A DNA stretch of 34,672 nucleotides from Planctomycetaceae bacterium. Lineage in GTDB: Bacteria; Planctomycetota; Phycisphaerae; Sedimentisphaerales; UBA12454. The notes under the pieces were generated by a model that saw nothing but the letters and a program-made list of their open reading frames with translations, was not told where the DNA came from and made no database searches. The stretch covers positions 1-34,672 of the forward strand of contig JAJFVK010000012.1 in assembly GCA_021371795.1 (NCBI GenBank), read 5' to 3'. A program made the translations under genes and the position numbers. Positions 33,472 to 34,672 of this stretch are shown piece after piece. The stretch's first letter is position 1. Each line of letters opens with the position of its first letter.

Positions 33472-34503
33472 CTATTGACAATTCGAATTAGACACATCGT
33501 TGCATTTGAGCCAATTTTCGCCCATTTCCGCAAAATCAGCAAAGTTGACATAGCAGTCTTTATTTATATCGCCAAGCATATACGAAAGATAGCAGTTATC
33601 GGCCGTATTGAAAGTCCACGTTTGGCCTTCCGACTTTATCTCCGGATTTGCACCGTCCGGGTCATAGCAGTCAACACGCCAATAATAATCCTGATTTGAT
33701 GCAAGCGAACTAATCGCAACAGAACTGGCATCCTGTTTGTTCAGTATTTTAGTGTTAGTTCCAGGCATATTCGGGTCTGTACCGAACCATACGTCACAAA
33801 GAATAGTATCTCCAACCTGACGAGGAGCAGGTCTGTCCCACGACAACGCAGTTACTTCAAACGGAATAAGATTGAGTGCGCCATCTTCAGGTACAGGGTT
33901 CGACGCACCGTAACTGAAACTAACTGATGCATCATCCCAGAAAATTGAGCCTTTAATCTCAAACGCACCGTCGTGTCTATCCAAGTACAAACGAACTCTG
34001 CAGGTAACCGCCAGAGGCGGCGATGTCCTGCTGCCGGAAATAAACTTCCACGTATCATAGGGATCGCAGGGCTCTCCTACAACTTTCGCACCATAAAAAC
34101 GCCCTATTTCTTCGTCGGAAATCAGGGTACTGCCCGCATCGTACCACTTGACATGGAAAACCGCATCAGCGAAGCGAAGACCAAGATCATCTCCTGAGAA
34201 AGCATAAGCCCAGACGCTAAAATCGTACCTATTACCCGCGATTACAGAAATATCCTGGTATAAAGAGGTATCATCCCACCATACTTTCACGGCTTTGGCA
34301 CCGCTATGTACAAAATCGTTCGCTGAGGTATTACCAGTATGCCAACCCTTTGTGCCGACAGTCGTCCAGTTCGTCACATTCGGAGGATCAAACCTGCCTA
34401 AAGCACCCAACTCAAAGCCGGGGTTCAGCAAATCATTGGCCAAGGCATTGCCGGCAGCAAAACTTATAACTAATACCACTAATAGGACAATCTTTTTCTT
34501 CAT
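33472..34503 (-). CDS. Secreted dockerin-loop protein, tandem paralog B
   Basis: This 343-aa protein has the same architecture as paralog A: signal peptide (MKKKIVLLVVLVISFAAGNA), beta-sandwich domain (about 24-200), fibronectin-like domain and one calcium loop DINKDCYVNFADFAEMGENW then LKCND. Signal peptide and last 130-140 residues are nearly identical to paralog A even in DNA, while residues about 40-195 have clearly diverged. AAAGGA precedes the ATG. Spacing to paralog A is 98 nt, so co-transcription is likely. Ligand unknown; a sugar-binding surface role is plausible from the fold type. Confidence 0.86.
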   Translation of the reverse strand: MKKKIVLLVVLVISFAAGNALANDLLNPGFELGALGRFDPPNVTNWTTVGTKGWHTGNTSANDFVHSGAKAVKVWWDDTSLYQDISVIAGNRYDFSVWAYAFSGDDLGLRFADAVFHVKWYDAGSTLISDEEIGRFYGAKVVGEPCDPYDTWKFISGSRTSPPLAVTCRVRLYLDRHDGAFEIKGSIFWDDASVSFSYGASNPVPEDGALNLIPFEVTALSWDRPAPRQVGDTILCDVWFGTDPNMPGTNTKILNKQDASSVAISSLASNQDYYWRVDCYDPDGANPEIKSEGQTWTFNTADNCYLSYMLGDINKDCYVNFADFAEMGENWLKCNDVSNSNCQ

Positions 34504-34533
34504 AAAATATCCTTTCCTTAATTATAGCAAGAC

Positions 34534-34565
34534 AGGGCGCTCAATTTTTTGTGATTGAGCGCCCT
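34534..34565 (-). terminator. Long hairpin after the PEP-CTERM gene end
   Basis: AGGGCGCTCAAT (34534-34545) pairs perfectly over 12 bp with ATTGAGCGCCCT (34554-34565). It lies 17 nt past the stop of the partial PEP-CTERM gene and before paralog B. A T-run is absent on the minus strand, so it may be a processing or partial terminator hairpin. A TATAAT (34526-34521) just after it could start a separate message for paralog B. Confidence 0.55.
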
Positions 34566-34582
34566 AACAATTCAAATACCAA

Positions 34583-34672
34583 TTATTTCCTGCGTCTTGC
34601 AAGGAACAAGCTGCCCAATCCCAACAGGGCCATAGTTACTGGTTCCGGAACATAAACCATATTCGCGAACTC
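34583..34672 (-). CDS. C-terminal end of a PEP-CTERM protein (cut by window edge)
   Basis: The last 29 codons are visible and end at TAA 34585-34583. They read VYVPEPVTMALLGLGSLFLA followed by RRRK: a PEP motif, a hydrophobic helix and a basic tail. This is a clear exosortase sorting signal. The rest lies beyond the right edge. It is in the same direction as the two dockerin paralogs. Confidence 0.88.
   Translation of the reverse strand, partial: EFANMVYVPEPVTMALLGLGSLFLARRRK

Overview
The window looks like chromosomal DNA of a planctomycete, most likely class Phycisphaerae (Sedimentisphaerales-type). This is inferred from gene content: five secreted proteins with dockerin-like calcium-loop tails, at least two PEP-CTERM proteins, a prepilin-type protein with the H-X9-DG motif, and a stand-alone excisionase-type HTH fused to a receiver domain. 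Pyruvate:ferredoxin oxidoreductase points to anaerobic or fermentative metabolism. No phage, transposase, CRISPR array or rRNA was seen.

Layout. 1-107: possible tail of a plus-strand gene and a strong compound terminator. 519-4372: nifJ (PFOR, minus) behind a long structured leader with a possible leader peptide and competing hairpins. 4438-4702: a small CxxC protein and a dispersed hairpin repeat. 4750-7541 (minus): a tightly packed operon of a short divergent Rho, a dockerin-tailed secreted protein and a prepilin-like protein. 7706-9503 (minus): an AT-rich three-gene unit with its own promoter, containing a TIGR04255-family protein and two unknowns. 9631-11705 (plus): a 16-C tract and an ABC-F ATPase. 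11748-13991 (minus): a KimA-like APC transporter preceded by a c-di-AMP (ydaO-type) riboswitch and a clear promoter. 14097-15367 (plus): tRNA-Val, then a promoter, PEP-CTERM gene and terminator. 15838-17475: a PKD/alpha-beta-hydrolase-like/dockerin protein.

17510-19879 (minus): mtnP behind two glycine-rich membrane proteins. 20050-21428 (plus): YihY/BrkB membrane protein. 21446-21529 (minus): tRNA-Leu(CAG). 21599-25004 (minus): an FG-GAP/dockerin protein and a TPR lipoprotein. 25168-28831 (plus): a signalling cluster of HTH-receiver protein, HDOD-histidine kinase and a short unknown protein. 28872-31020: divergent M29 aminopeptidase and AEC-family transporter. 31144-32268 (plus): URO-D/methyltransferase-family protein. 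32351-34672 (minus): two tandem paralogous dockerin proteins and the end of a PEP-CTERM gene.

Taken together, ordinary metabolism, membrane and translation-associated genes are interleaved with a secreted, surface-sorted protein repertoire. Best leads for new biology are the nifJ leader, the TIGR04255 three-gene unit, the Rho variant lacking the usual RNA-binding aromatics, and the tandem paralogs with conserved ends and diverged middles. Several starts were moved downstream from the longest open frame, on the basis of family N-termini, signal peptides or ribosome-binding sites. All functional calls are from reading motifs; no database search was run.
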